From Streptomyces sp. WZ.A104 (GTDB lineage: Bacteria > Actinomycetota > Actinomycetes > Streptomycetales > Streptomycetaceae): 64,000 nt of DNA. Within the stretch, counting starts at the first letter, position 1, and every line of letters begins with the position of its first letter. The position numbers were made by a program, and so were the translations under genes. Location of the stretch: assembly GCF_002382885.1 (NCBI RefSeq), contig NZ_NWVL01000022.1, positions 41,824-105,823 on the forward strand, read 5' to 3'. Of the stretch, positions 27,329-35,763 are shown piece by piece. The notes under the pieces were generated by a model. It did not search any database and had not been told where the DNA came from. It saw nothing but the letters and a program-made list of their open reading frames with translations.

Positions 27329-27367
27329 GGACCACTCCCTGGGCGGCGGAGCCACCACTAACGAGCT

Positions 27368-27391
27368 CCGATATCGGAAGACGATATATGA
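27368..27391. promoter_or_regulatory. PadR operator-like site upstream of the APC permease
   Basis: CCGATATCGG at 27368-27377 is identical to 25389-25398. It overlaps a second dyad, ATATCG-GAAGA-CGATAT, extending to 27387. The A+T-rich core matches the style of PadR operators. The remaining part of the 318-base gap 27329-27646 shows no gene. Confidence 0.6.
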
Positions 27392-27646
27392 GTCTGTCGC
27401 CGGGCCACAGGGCTCTGAGCGCCAGCGGCGACCGGCAGCGACCAGCCGCGGGGGGCCCGGCCCTTCTGTGCGTGCGTTGATCCAAACGGACCACGGGGAG
27501 TGTCATGGCGTCCAGGGTGAATGCCGCGTAATGAATGCCCGACTGCGCCGACCCGTCCGAATCGGTGCACCGGCAGAGCCTCACGCCGAGCAGGACCAGG
27601 TGGCTGTGCTTCTGGAAGGGAGTGGCCCGCCACCACAGCCTGGCGG

Positions 27647-28318
27647 TCAGCGGCGGGTGAGGTGCCTCAGGGCGACGACGGCCTGTAGGGCGGCGGCCGG
27701 GCGCAGCAGGACGGGGCGGGGGCGCTCGGGCATGGTTCCGCGGCGCAGTGCGAGCCCGGTGACGGTGACGACGGGGAGTGCCCAGGCGGCGATGGCCGCC
27801 GTACGTAGGGTGCGGCTGGGTTCGTGGCGCAGAGTGAGCCACGTCCAGTAGGCGGCATCGGCGAAGGTGTCGGCGTACTCACCGAAGGGGGAGGTTGTGC
27901 CCTGGTGGCGGGCCTGGCGCCCGTCGGCGAGATCGAGACCGACCGCCAGCACCCCGGAGGCACGCCCGGCTCCGCCGGGCAGGGCGGGGAGATTGCCGCG
28001 CATCAGCGTCAGGACGTCTGCGGTGGCGAGGCGGGTGCGGTGCTCCAGCAGCCCCAGGTGCAGGACCGCGAGGACCCAGCCGGCGGCCACCCAACGCCGT
28101 CCCGGCCGCCTGCCCGACGCCAGCACGAACAGGGCGCCGTGCAGGACTGTGAGCTCGGCCAGAGCACGGGGGCGGCGGGCGGCCTGGCGCAGCGACCGGT
28201 GTGCGGCGAGCCCGAGGAAGCGCACGACGGCGGCCGGGGCGAGGCCGTCTGCGCACAGGCCGGCCAGCAGCGCGTTCGTTGCGGCACGGCTGTCGGCCGA
28301 CTCGGATACGGACTCCAC
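27647..28318 (-). CDS. CDP-alcohol phosphotransferase family membrane protein
   Basis: A 223-residue multi-span membrane enzyme expected to transfer a phosphoalcohol from a CDP-linked donor, as in phospholipid head-group synthesis. Residues near 130-150 (DLADGRQAR then G-EYA-D-TFA-D) match the family motif D-x2-DG-x2-AR-x8-G-x3-D-x3-D exactly. All four catalytic or metal Asp residues are present. The donor and acceptor are not determined. It is divergent from the SRPBCC gene and lies next to a cluster containing an MJ0619/Tes-like radical SAM enzyme, so a lipid role for the neighbourhood is possible. Confidence 0.75.
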   Translation of the reverse strand: MESVSESADSRAATNALLAGLCADGLAPAAVVRFLGLAAHRSLRQAARRPRALAELTVLHGALFVLASGRRPGRRWVAAGWVLAVLHLGLLEHRTRLATADVLTLMRGNLPALPGGAGRASGVLAVGLDLADGRQARHQGTTSPFGEYADTFADAAYWTWLTLRHEPSRTLRTAAIAAWALPVVTVTGLALRRGTMPERPRPVLLRPAAALQAVVALRHLTRR

Positions 28319-28480
28319 GCTCCTCCGTCCTCCACCACCAGGGGATCGGGCTCAGGCGCTCAGGTGCTCAGGGTAGGGCCGACGCGCCCGGGGGAAGGTG
28401 AGCACGCTCACTGATCGGCGGGGATGTCCGGCCTAGCGTCGGCCGGGACACAGGGACGTACGCGTGGAGAGGTCGGGACG

Positions 28481-29050
28481 ATGGCGTGGATCGGTGCTCT
28501 GGGGGCGGCGGCCGCAGCGTGCGCGGGCGCGGGGGCCGGGTATCTGGGACTGGTGACCGGGGCACTGCCGCTGGATGTGGGCGTCGGGCGGCGCAAACGG
28601 CCGCTGGGGCCGCAGACCGTCGACATCGCGGCGCCGCGTGAGGTGGTGTTCGACGTCATCGCCCAGCCGTATTTGGGGCGGGCGACCCGGGGCATGCGCG
28701 AAAAGGTCCAGGTGTTGGAGCATGGCTCGGACATGGTGCTGGCGGCCCATCGCACCCCGGTCGCGGGCGGGCGGCTGACGGCGACGACGGTGGAGACGGT
28801 GCGGTTCACCCGCCCGGAGCGGGTCGACTTCCGCCTGGTGCGCGGGCCGGTGCCCGCTGTCACCGAGTCGTTCACCCTCACCGAGCGCGAGTCCGGTACG
28901 CGGCTGGTCTACACGGGTGAACTCGCCACGGATCTGTGGCGGGCCGGGCAGTGGTGGGGCGGCCTGGTCGCCCCGCGGTGGGAGGCGACCGTCGCGGCCT
29001 CCCTGGCCTCGGTCCGGCAGGAGGCGGAGCGGCGAGCGGCTCCGAGGTGA
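28481..29050 (+). CDS. SRPBCC-family protein with N-terminal membrane anchor
   Basis: A 189-residue protein starting with one hydrophobic segment (IGALGAAAAACAGAGAGYLG). It continues into a START/polyketide cyclase-like (SRPBCC) domain: VDIAAPREVVFDVIAQPYLG, then RVDFRLVRGPVPAVTESFTL, ending in the long C-terminal helix TVAASLASVRQEAERR. Such domains bind hydrophobic ligands, and the ligand here is unknown. ATG at 28481 is chosen because a GAGAGG ribosome site precedes it. It is the first gene in the rightward series ending with ccdA, although 265 empty bases separate it from the MauE-like gene. Confidence 0.7.
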   Translation: MAWIGALGAAAAACAGAGAGYLGLVTGALPLDVGVGRRKRPLGPQTVDIAAPREVVFDVIAQPYLGRATRGMREKVQVLEHGSDMVLAAHRTPVAGGRLTATTVETVRFTRPERVDFRLVRGPVPAVTESFTLTERESGTRLVYTGELATDLWRAGQWWGGLVAPRWEATVAASLASVRQEAERRAAPR

Positions 29051-29315
29051 GCGGCCGGCCGTGCCCCGGGGCGGGCCGACGGTGGCGATGGCGTGGCTGT
29101 GCGGTCAGTCGCCGGGGCCGAGGTCGGTGAGGGCGTCTTCCACTGAGGCCCTGCGGGGCGGTTGAACGTCGACCTGGCACCTTCCGAGACGGCTGGGACG
29201 CGGCTCGCGCAGCGTGCGAACGCCGCTTCGCGTCTCCGGTCGTGCCAGGGGCGAGGCGACGGTTCGGTGAGCGCGCTTACAGTTCTCGCCGCTGTCGGCA
29301 CCCTACGGTCGGACC

Positions 29316-29768
29316 ATGGTGCTGAGGGTCGCGCTCGGAGCGGTGTACACGGCGATGGCCGTGGGCCAGATGGCCTCCCTCGGGCACATGCCGCGGATTC
29401 TGTCCTCGTACGGACTCGTGACCGGCGGCGCCGCGACCGTGCTGGCCGTGGCGCTGATCGCGGGCGAGGCGGTGTGCGGAGCCTGGTTCCTGGTCCGCCC
29501 CCGGTCGAAGGCCCTGGCCCCGGTGTGGGTGTACACGGGCGTGTCGCTGGTGTGGACGGGGCTGGCTGTGCAGGCATACGCACGCGGCCTGACGGTGGCG
29601 AACTGCGGCTGCTTCGGCATCCACCTCACGCAGCGTCTGAGCTGGATCGTGCTGCTCCAGGACGCACTGGCCTTGTTGTACGCCGCCGTGTTGATCCACT
29701 CCGCCCTTGTCGTACGGCGTCGAGTTGAGCCACTCCGCCCGCCGGGCGCATGCCCCGGCGCGTGGTGA
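29316..29768 (+). CDS. MauE/DoxX-like redox membrane protein
   Basis: A 150-residue protein with four hydrophobic segments and the motif ANCGCFGIHL between segments 3 and 4. That motif is characteristic of MauE-type (methylamine utilisation) membrane proteins, which resemble the VKOR/DsbB-like redox group. The paired Cys residues suggest disulfide exchange in the membrane. No other mau gene is nearby. With the TlpA-like lipoprotein and CcdA about 4 kb downstream, it suggests thiol-redox support for this cluster. The next gene starts 14 bases past its stop. Confidence 0.7.
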   Translation: MVLRVALGAVYTAMAVGQMASLGHMPRILSSYGLVTGGAATVLAVALIAGEAVCGAWFLVRPRSKALAPVWVYTGVSLVWTGLAVQAYARGLTVANCGCFGIHLTQRLSWIVLLQDALALLYAAVLIHSALVVRRRVEPLRPPGACPGAW

Positions 29769-29782
29769 CCGGGAGGAGGCGG

Positions 29783-30106
29783 GTGGCGGTGTCCGCATCC
29801 CGTGACCGTACCGGTCTCGGCACCCCGGCGGCGGCCGTGAGTGCCGGGCTCTCGATGGTGCACTGCTGTGCGGGCCCGCTGCTCCTGGCGGGCGTGGCGG
29901 GCGTGGCGCTTGGCGCCGTCGGTGAGGCGCCGGCCAATCCCTGGCTGGTCACCGTCGGCGCGGTACTGCTGCTTGTCGGCGCCGACTACGCCCTGCGCTG
30001 CCGGACCCGTCGCGCCCGCGGCGCCGGGCCGGATGGCCGCTGCCCGGCCGTCCCGGCGCAGCCACAGCCACCCAAAGACATCGACCCCAGCGGTGACGTC
30101 CGCTGA
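29783..30106 (+). CDS. Small MerT/MerC-like membrane protein
   Basis: A 107-residue protein with two or three hydrophobic helices and VSAGLSMVHCCAGPLLLAGV in the first. The paired Cys in a membrane helix followed by GPLLL resembles MerT-type mercury transporters, and MerC is an alternative. I prefer GTG at 29783 because GGAGGAGG precedes it directly; an in-frame ATG at 29750 would overlap the MauE-like gene. The long Pro-rich tail is unassigned. It lies 30 bases before the radical SAM gene, so it is probably co-transcribed. Metal or metalloid transport is an inference from the CC motif. Confidence 0.5.
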   Translation: MAVSASRDRTGLGTPAAAVSAGLSMVHCCAGPLLLAGVAGVALGAVGEAPANPWLVTVGAVLLLVGADYALRCRTRRARGAGPDGRCPAVPAQPQPPKDIDPSGDVR

Positions 30107-30136
30107 AGGGTGAGTCCAAGGAAGAGGAGTTCCTCG

Positions 30137-31705
30137 ATGCCCCAGGCGCCAGCGCCGAAGCGCAAGTCGGACCGCGACGAGGTGTTCGTGGAGTTCACCA
30201 AGTCCATCTGCCCCCTGTGCAAGACGCCCGTCGACGCACAGGTCAACATCCGCGCGGACAAGGTGTACCTGCGGAAACGCTGTGCGGAGCACGGCGAGTT
30301 CGAGGCGCTGGTCTACGGGGACGCGGAGGAGTACATGTCATCTGCCCGGTTCAACAAGCCCGGCACGATCCCGCTGACCTTCCAGACCGAGGTGAAGGAC
30401 GGCTGCCCGTCGGACTGCGGGCTGTGCCCGGAGCACAAGCAGCACGCCTGCCTGGGGATCATCGAGGTCAACACCGGCTGCAACCTGGACTGCCCGATCT
30501 GCTTCGCCGACTCCGGCCACCAGCCGGACGGCTACTCCATCACCCACGAGCAGTGCGAGCGGATGCTCGACGTCTTCGTGGCCTCCGAGGGGGAGGCGGA
30601 GGTGGTGATGTTCTCCGGCGGCGAGCCCACCATCCACAAGCACATCCTCGACTTCATCGACCTCGCCCAGGCCCGCCCCATCAAGAACGTCAACCTCAAC
30701 ACCAACGGCATCCGCCTCGCCAACGACAAGAACTTCGTCGCCCGGCTCGGCGAACGCAACCGGGTGCCGGGGAAGTCAGTGAACGTCTACCTCCAGTTCG
30801 ACGGCTTCGACGAGCGCACCCATCTGGAGATCCGCGGCCGGGACCTGCGCACGTTCAAGCAGCGGGCCCTGGACAACTGCGCCGAGTACGGACTGACCGT
30901 CACCCTTGTCGCGGCCGTCGAACACGGCCTGAACGAACACGAACTCGGGGCGATCATCGAGTACGGCATCGGCCACCCCGCCGTCCGCTCCGTCGCATTC
31001 CAGCCGGTCACCCACTCCGGCAGGCACGTCGCCTTCGACCCGCTCCAGCGGCTCACCAACCCCGACGTCATCCGCCTCATCAGCGCCCAGCGCCCGGACT
31101 GGTTCCAGAAGGGCGACTTCTTCCCCGTCCCCTGCTGCTTCCCCACCTGCCGCTCCATCACCTACCTCCTGGTGGACGGCGAACCGGGCAACCGCACTGT
31201 CGTCCCGATCCCGCGGCTGCTGAACGTGGAGGACTACCTCGACTACGTCACCAACCGGGTCATGCCCGACGACGGCATCCGCGAGGCCCTGGAGAAGCTG
31301 TGGTCCGCGTCCGCGTTCATGGGAACGGCGACGACTGAGGAGAAGCTACGGGCCACCGCCGAGGCCCTGGACTGCGCCGACGCCTGCGGCATCGACCTCC
31401 CGCAAGCGGTGAAGGACCTGAACGACAAGGCATTCATGATCGTCGTACAGGACTTCCAGGACCCCTACACCCTCAACGTCAAACAGCTGATGAAGTGCTG
31501 TGTCGAGGAGATCACCCCCGACGGACGCCTCATCCCCTTCTGCGCCTACAACTCCGTCGGCTACCGCGAACAGGTCCGCGAGCAGATGTCCGGCGTCGCT
31601 GTCGCCCCGGTCGCCCCCAACGCCTTGCCGCTGGCCGACCGGCTCACCGCGACCCCGTACGGCTCCAAGACCACGCGTACCGAGGCTGAGGAGCGCCGGC
31701 CGTGA
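30137..31705 (+). CDS. MJ0619/Tes-like radical SAM enzyme
   Basis: A 522-residue radical SAM protein. The SAM-cluster Cys residues are C115, C119 and C122 (NTGCNLDCPICFADSG). Just before them is a second Cys set C90-C94-C97 in GCPSDCGLCPEHKQH, and a third at C25, C28 and C49. This arrangement, with DCG-CP-HK-H followed by the radical SAM motif, is the signature of the archaeal family containing MJ0619 (methanopterin C-methylation) and Tes (tetraether lipid synthase). The GGE motif FSGGEPTIHKH is intact, and more Cys follow (PCCFPTCRS, KCCVEE). ATG at 30137 follows GAGGAG. The stop overlaps the methyltransferase start. Its substrate in this actinobacterium is unknown. Confidence 0.8.
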   Translation: MPQAPAPKRKSDRDEVFVEFTKSICPLCKTPVDAQVNIRADKVYLRKRCAEHGEFEALVYGDAEEYMSSARFNKPGTIPLTFQTEVKDGCPSDCGLCPEHKQHACLGIIEVNTGCNLDCPICFADSGHQPDGYSITHEQCERMLDVFVASEGEAEVVMFSGGEPTIHKHILDFIDLAQARPIKNVNLNTNGIRLANDKNFVARLGERNRVPGKSVNVYLQFDGFDERTHLEIRGRDLRTFKQRALDNCAEYGLTVTLVAAVEHGLNEHELGAIIEYGIGHPAVRSVAFQPVTHSGRHVAFDPLQRLTNPDVIRLISAQRPDWFQKGDFFPVPCCFPTCRSITYLLVDGEPGNRTVVPIPRLLNVEDYLDYVTNRVMPDDGIREALEKLWSASAFMGTATTEEKLRATAEALDCADACGIDLPQAVKDLNDKAFMIVVQDFQDPYTLNVKQLMKCCVEEITPDGRLIPFCAYNSVGYREQVREQMSGVAVAPVAPNALPLADRLTATPYGSKTTRTEAEERRP

Positions 31706-32490
31706 ACCACGAGGAGATCAAATCCTGCTGCGCCGACGCCTACTCCAGGGACATCGTCGCGATGCTGCTCGGCGATTCCTACCACCCCGGCGGCACCGCC
31801 CTCACGCGCCGCCTCGCCGACCGTCTCGCGCTCGCCCCCGGCATGCGGGTACTCGACGTGGCCTCGGGCCGCGGCACCACCGCGCTCCTGCTTGCCGACG
31901 CCTACGGCGTACAGGCGGACGGCGTCGACTACGCGCCGGTGAACACGGCCCTGGCCCGGGGGGCCGCCGAGGCCGCCGGGCTGGTCGGCCGGGCCGTCTT
32001 CACCACCGGCGACGCCGAGCACCTGCCCTACCCGGACGCCGGGTTCGACAGGGTCGTCAGCGAGTGCGCCCTGTGTACCTTCCCCGACAAGGAACGCGCC
32101 GCGGCCGAGTTCGCCCGGGTCCTGAAACCCGGCGGCCGCCTCGGCATCACCGACGTCACCGCCGACTCCGACCGGCTCCCGCCGGGGCTCCGCGGCCTCA
32201 GGGCCCGCATCGCCTGCGTCGCTGACGCCCGGTCCCTGGACGAGTACACCCGGATCCTGGCCGCGGCCGGGCTCCGCAGCGCGGTCACGGAGCGGCACGA
32301 CCAGGCGATGCTCCGCATGATCGACCAGATCCAGGCACGCCTCGGCCTGCTGCGCATGACCGCCCCCGACCGCCTCGCCGACGCCGGCGTGGACCTGGCC
32401 GCGGCCCCGGCCGTGCTGGACGCGGCCCGCGCCGCCGTCACCGACGGCGTACTCGGCTACGCCCTGCTGACCGCGGTGAAGTCCCCCTGA
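31702..32490 (+). CDS. Class I SAM methyltransferase, ArsM-like
   Basis: A 262-residue SAM-dependent methyltransferase. Motif I is VLDVASGRGTTALLLA (about residues 50-65), the acidic ribose-binding loop is ADGVDYAP, and motif IV is FDRVVSECALCTF. The N-terminus KSCCADAYSRDIVAMLLG and Cys in the motif IV region recall ArsM-type metalloid methylases, which use several Cys. GTG at 31702 overlaps the radical SAM stop (GTGA), so the two are translationally coupled and likely act on the same substrate. Methylation of a metalloid or of a radical-SAM product is an inference. Confidence 0.75.
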   Translation: MNHEEIKSCCADAYSRDIVAMLLGDSYHPGGTALTRRLADRLALAPGMRVLDVASGRGTTALLLADAYGVQADGVDYAPVNTALARGAAEAAGLVGRAVFTTGDAEHLPYPDAGFDRVVSECALCTFPDKERAAAEFARVLKPGGRLGITDVTADSDRLPPGLRGLRARIACVADARSLDEYTRILAAAGLRSAVTERHDQAMLRMIDQIQARLGLLRMTAPDRLADAGVDLAAAPAVLDAARAAVTDGVLGYALLTAVKSP

Positions 32491-32604
32491 CAGCCGAGCG
32501 GACTACCCCCGGGTACGTAAGCGCCCTCACATACCCACACGTGCCCTGAGTCCTGGCGTCGGTGACGAGAGCGGAATGTCACCGCTGGAGGAAGGACGAT
32601 CACC

Positions 32605-32691
32605 ATGGCCGCCACTGTGCAGGCATCCACGAAGAGCGCCGCGATCCCGGTGTACGCGGCAAGCACACCGGTCCGGCCCGATGAACCATGA
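32605..32691 (+). CDS. 28-codon small ORF with strong ribosome site, ahead of the Crp-like gene
   Basis: ATG at 32605 follows GGAGGAAGGA with good spacing and opens a 28-residue frame (MAATVQASTKSAAIPVYAAS, then TPVRPDEP) ending TGA at 32691. It is in the same frame as the Crp/Fnr gene starting at 32833. It could be a leader peptide, or the original N-terminus of the regulator now separated by a stop or indel. Confidence 0.35.
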   Translation: MAATVQASTKSAAIPVYAASTPVRPDEP

Positions 32692-32832
32692 GGCTCCCGC
32701 GTCAACACCCGGACCCGGCACCCCGCCACCGGGCGCGGCACCGCGCCGCACAGCCGTCGACGGCGCGGCTTTGCCCTACTGCCTGGCCAGCAGCACCGAC
32801 GCGCTGGCCAGCTGCCCACCCAGCCCTCCGAG

Positions 32833-33381
32833 GTGCTGTTCATCCTCAAGAAGGGCCGGGTACGTGTCTTCCGGGTTTCCGCCGACGGCCGTGCGCTGAC
32901 CACCGCGATCATCTCCCCGGGCACCATCTTCGGCGAGATGGTGCTGCTCGGACAGCGCATGTACGACACCTACGCCGAAGCTCTCGACGACACCATGGTG
33001 TGCGTGATGAGCCGCGCGGACGTACAAAGATTCCTGCTGGCGGACGCCCGGATCGCCGCCCGGATCACCGCGATCCTCGGCCGCCGCCCGGCCGACCTCG
33101 AACAGCGCCTGTCCGGCAGCGTGTTCAAGACGGTCGCTCAGCGTATCGCCACCACGCTCACCACCCTGACCAGCGCACAGCCCCCAGCAGGCCCGCTGCG
33201 GCCGGTCGGACGCCACCCGCAGATCGCCCTCACCCACGAACAGCTCGCCGTCCTCGCCGGCACGCCCCGCGAGACCTGCACCAAGGTGCTGCGCGACTAC
33301 GCCGACCACGGCCTGCTCCGCCTGGCCCGGGGGCGCACTACCGTCCTCGACCCCGAACGGCTCAGGGACGCCGCGGGCTGA
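32833..33381 (+). CDS. Crp/Fnr-family regulator, N-terminus short or damaged
   Basis: This transcription factor has a cyclic-nucleotide-binding-like beta-roll (LFILKKGRVRVFRVSADGRA, ISPGTIFGEMVLLGQ), a dimerisation helix, and a Crp-type winged helix with recognition segment LAGTPRETCTKVLRDYADHG. From GTG at 32833 it has 182 residues, against about 220-230 for the family. The first beta strands are missing, and no start codon lies further upstream in frame before a stop at 32691. Either a non-ATG/GTG start is used or the 5' end is frameshifted. Its likely targets are the radical SAM/methyltransferase genes before it and tlpA-ccdA after it. Confidence 0.7.
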   Translation: MLFILKKGRVRVFRVSADGRALTTAIISPGTIFGEMVLLGQRMYDTYAEALDDTMVCVMSRADVQRFLLADARIAARITAILGRRPADLEQRLSGSVFKTVAQRIATTLTTLTSAQPPAGPLRPVGRHPQIALTHEQLAVLAGTPRETCTKVLRDYADHGLLRLARGRTTVLDPERLRDAAG

Positions 33382-33468
33382 CGTCACCGAACCGTAAGAC
33401 CACCAGCGCCCGTGAGGCGGCGTGATGGATCTACAGTCACATCCATCCCGAGCACACAGGAGTCCTCC

Positions 33469-34056
33469 ATGCGCGCCCGCACCCTCCTCCCAGCCGCCCT
33501 CACCGCCGCACTGATCACCCTGACGGGATGCGGCTCCGGCAGCAGCTCCGACGACGCGGCGGAGGGCGCGTCCGCCTCGACCGCATCCTCCCCGGCGCAG
33601 CCGCCCGCATCCGCCGAAACGGGCGAGAGCGGAGACACGGGGGCGCAGGTACCGCAGGTACTGCGGTTCACCGCGACCACGGTGGACGGCAAGCCCTTCG
33701 ACGCCAAGACGCTGGCCGGTAAGCCGACCGTGCTGTGGTTCTGGGCGCCCTGGTGCCCCAAGTGCAAGGCGCAGGCCGCCGAGACCGCGAAGGTCGCCGC
33801 CGACTACGCGGGCAAGGCCAACGTCGTGGGCGTGGCGGGCCTGGACAAGAACGCGGCCATGAAGGACTTCGTCGCCGACACCGGCACCTCGGCCTTCCCC
33901 CACCTCTCCGACGAGAAGGGCGAGGTCTGGAAGCGGTTCAAGGTCACCGAGCAGAGCCGCTACGTCATCCTCGACAAGGACGGCAAGACGGTCTACGAGG
34001 GCGTCCTGCCCGGAGGCAAGGGACTTGGGGAGAAGGTCGCCGGACTCACCGGCTGA
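33469..34056 (+). CDS. TlpA/ResA-like thioredoxin lipoprotein
   Basis: An extracytoplasmic thiol-disulfide oxidoreductase of 195 residues. A lipoprotein signal LLPAALTAALITLTGC places the lipid-modified Cys at residue 21. It is followed by a Ser/Ala/Pro-rich linker and a thioredoxin-fold domain with active site WAPWCPKC near residue 95, and the cis-Pro region is RYVILDKDG. ATG at 33469 follows AGGAG. The ccdA gene starts five bases after its stop, which is the classic pair in which CcdA keeps the lipoprotein reduced. Confidence 0.88.
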   Translation: MRARTLLPAALTAALITLTGCGSGSSSDDAAEGASASTASSPAQPPASAETGESGDTGAQVPQVLRFTATTVDGKPFDAKTLAGKPTVLWFWAPWCPKCKAQAAETAKVAADYAGKANVVGVAGLDKNAAMKDFVADTGTSAFPHLSDEKGEVWKRFKVTEQSRYVILDKDGKTVYEGVLPGGKGLGEKVAGLTG

Positions 34057-34061
34057 ACCCC

Positions 34062-34955
34062 ATGTCCGACCTGCCCCTCGCCCTCGCCCTCACCGCGGGC
34101 ATGCTCGCGGCCGTCAACCCGTGCGGGTTCGCCCTGCTCCCGGCCTACCTCTCCCTCCTCGTCCTCGGCGACGACACTCCCACCCGGACCGTCGCCATCG
34201 GCAGGGCCCTGACCGCCACCGCCGCCATGACCGTCGGCTTCGCCGCCCTCTTCGGCATATTCGGCCTCGCGATCCAGCCCGTCGCCGGACAGGTCCAGGA
34301 GCACCTGCCCTGGTTCACCATCGCCTTCGGACTGCTCATGGCCGCCGCAGGCGCCTGGATGCTGGCCGGACGCCAACTGCCGGCCCTGATGCCGAAAGTT
34401 CGCCGGGCCCCGACCGTCACCCGCTCGGTCCCGTCGATGGCACTGTTCGGGATGGCCTACGCCACCGCCTCCCTGGGCTGCACCATCGCCCCGTTCCTCG
34501 CCATCGTCGTCTCCGCCTTCCGCAGCGGCTCCACGGCCGAAGGCACCCTCCTCTTCGCCGCCTACGCCGGCGGCATGGGCCTGATCGTCGGCGCCGCCTC
34601 GCTGACCGTCGCCCTCACTCGCACCACCGCCGTCACACACCTCCGCCGGGCCGGTGCCATCGCCCCCCGCCTCGGCGGGGGACTCCTCCTCCTCGTCGGT
34701 GCGTATGTCGCGTACTACGGCTGGTACGAAATCCGCGTGCAGCGCGACCCCGCCACCGTGGACCCCGTCATCGAGGCGGCGGCGACTGTCCAGCGAGCGA
34801 TCGCCGACAGCGTGGACAGCATCGGTCCGGCAGCGCTGGCCGCCCTGTTCGCGGCCCTGCTGATCGCGGCGCTGGTGTTCCGCAGACGCAGGGCCACACG
34901 CAAGCCCGACGCTACGGAGCTCGATTCATCTCGCGCACCCGAAGACCCGGCCTGA
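34062..34955 (+). CDS. ccdA: CcdA/DsbD-like transmembrane thiol-redox protein
   Basis: A membrane protein of 297 residues that passes electrons from cytosolic thioredoxin to the outside. The conserved Cys motifs are in helix 1 (AAVNPCGFALLPAYLSLLVL) and helix 4 (ATASLGCTIAPFLAIV), as in CcdA. Six core helices are followed by a C-terminal extension with a further hydrophobic segment, longer than minimal CcdA. The start at 34062 lies five bases past the TlpA-like stop. This probably ends the transcription unit, with the convergent hydrolase gene 70 bases away. Confidence 0.88.
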   Translation: MSDLPLALALTAGMLAAVNPCGFALLPAYLSLLVLGDDTPTRTVAIGRALTATAAMTVGFAALFGIFGLAIQPVAGQVQEHLPWFTIAFGLLMAAAGAWMLAGRQLPALMPKVRRAPTVTRSVPSMALFGMAYATASLGCTIAPFLAIVVSAFRSGSTAEGTLLFAAYAGGMGLIVGAASLTVALTRTTAVTHLRRAGAIAPRLGGGLLLLVGAYVAYYGWYEIRVQRDPATVDPVIEAAATVQRAIADSVDSIGPAALAALFAALLIAALVFRRRRATRKPDATELDSSRAPEDPA

Positions 34956-35025
34956 GCCGGCCCTGGGCGGCGCAGCCGGTCTCGGCGACGGTCTGCGGGT
35001 CGTCATGCGGAGCCGGCCCCGATCG

Positions 35026-35763
35026 TCACGTGACGTTCTCGCACAGGAAGGTCTCAAGCCGGTCGGCGAAGCCCGGTGCTGCGGCGACGAAGTGACCGGC
35101 GCCCGGATGCACGCTGCGCTCCCCGCCGAGCGCATCCGCGAGGGCGTCGCAGATCCGCTCAAGCGCGGCCGCGTGGTCTCCGGACGTGACGAGTACCGGG
35201 ACGCCGGCGTCCCGGATCACGTCGAGCCGCGGGCGCGCCTCGCTGGGCGGTCGGCCACCATGCGCCCGTCGAACACCGGCGACCACGTCTTCGGGGAGCG
35301 GACCATCGACCACGGGCGCACCTGTGAGCTGGAGGAACTCCCGCAGTTGGGTCGGGGCCGTATCCATACCGCGGGCGAGGACCGTATCGCCGAGGCGTTC
35401 GAGCCGTGCCACCTCGGGGTCATCAGGGACAAGGTAGTTGAGCGGTGGCTCGATCAGGGTGAGCGAGCGCACGCTGCCCGGGGCGGCAGCGGCTGCGGCC
35501 AACGCACCGAGGGCGCCGTAGGAGTGGGCCACGACGTGGGGCCGACGGACGAGCAGCGGGGCCAGGTCCAGGGCGTCCACCGCGAAGTCCTGCCGTTTCC
35601 GCGGTGGTGGGCTCGGCGGATATCCGCGGCGATGAACGTACGCCAGTGTCCACCGGTCGGCCAGTGGAGCTACAGGGCCCCACGTCGTCCGCGGGCCCGC
35701 ACCGCCATGCACAAGCAGGATCTCCGGCCCGGAGCCATCCCGCACCACCACGATCTCGCTCAT
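35026..35763 (-). CDS. Alpha/beta hydrolase (245 aa)
   Basis: An alpha/beta-hydrolase fold enzyme. The oxyanion strand is EILLVHGGAGPRTTW, the nucleophile elbow is VVAHSYGALGAL (Ser in HSYGA), the acid is probably in VPVLVTSGDHAAA and the catalytic His in HPGAGHFVAAAPGF. The substrate cannot be inferred. ATG at 35763 begins MSEIVVVRDGSGP. The open frame continues far upstream only as an antisense shadow of the SNF2 gene. It is convergent with ccdA. Confidence 0.85.
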   Translation of the reverse strand: MSEIVVVRDGSGPEILLVHGGAGPRTTWGPVAPLADRWTLAYVHRRGYPPSPPPRKRQDFAVDALDLAPLLVRRPHVVAHSYGALGALAAAAAAPGSVRSLTLIEPPLNYLVPDDPEVARLERLGDTVLARGMDTAPTQLREFLQLTGAPVVDGPLPEDVVAGVRRAHGGRPPSEARPRLDVIRDAGVPVLVTSGDHAAALERICDALADALGGERSVHPGAGHFVAAAPGFADRLETFLCENVT

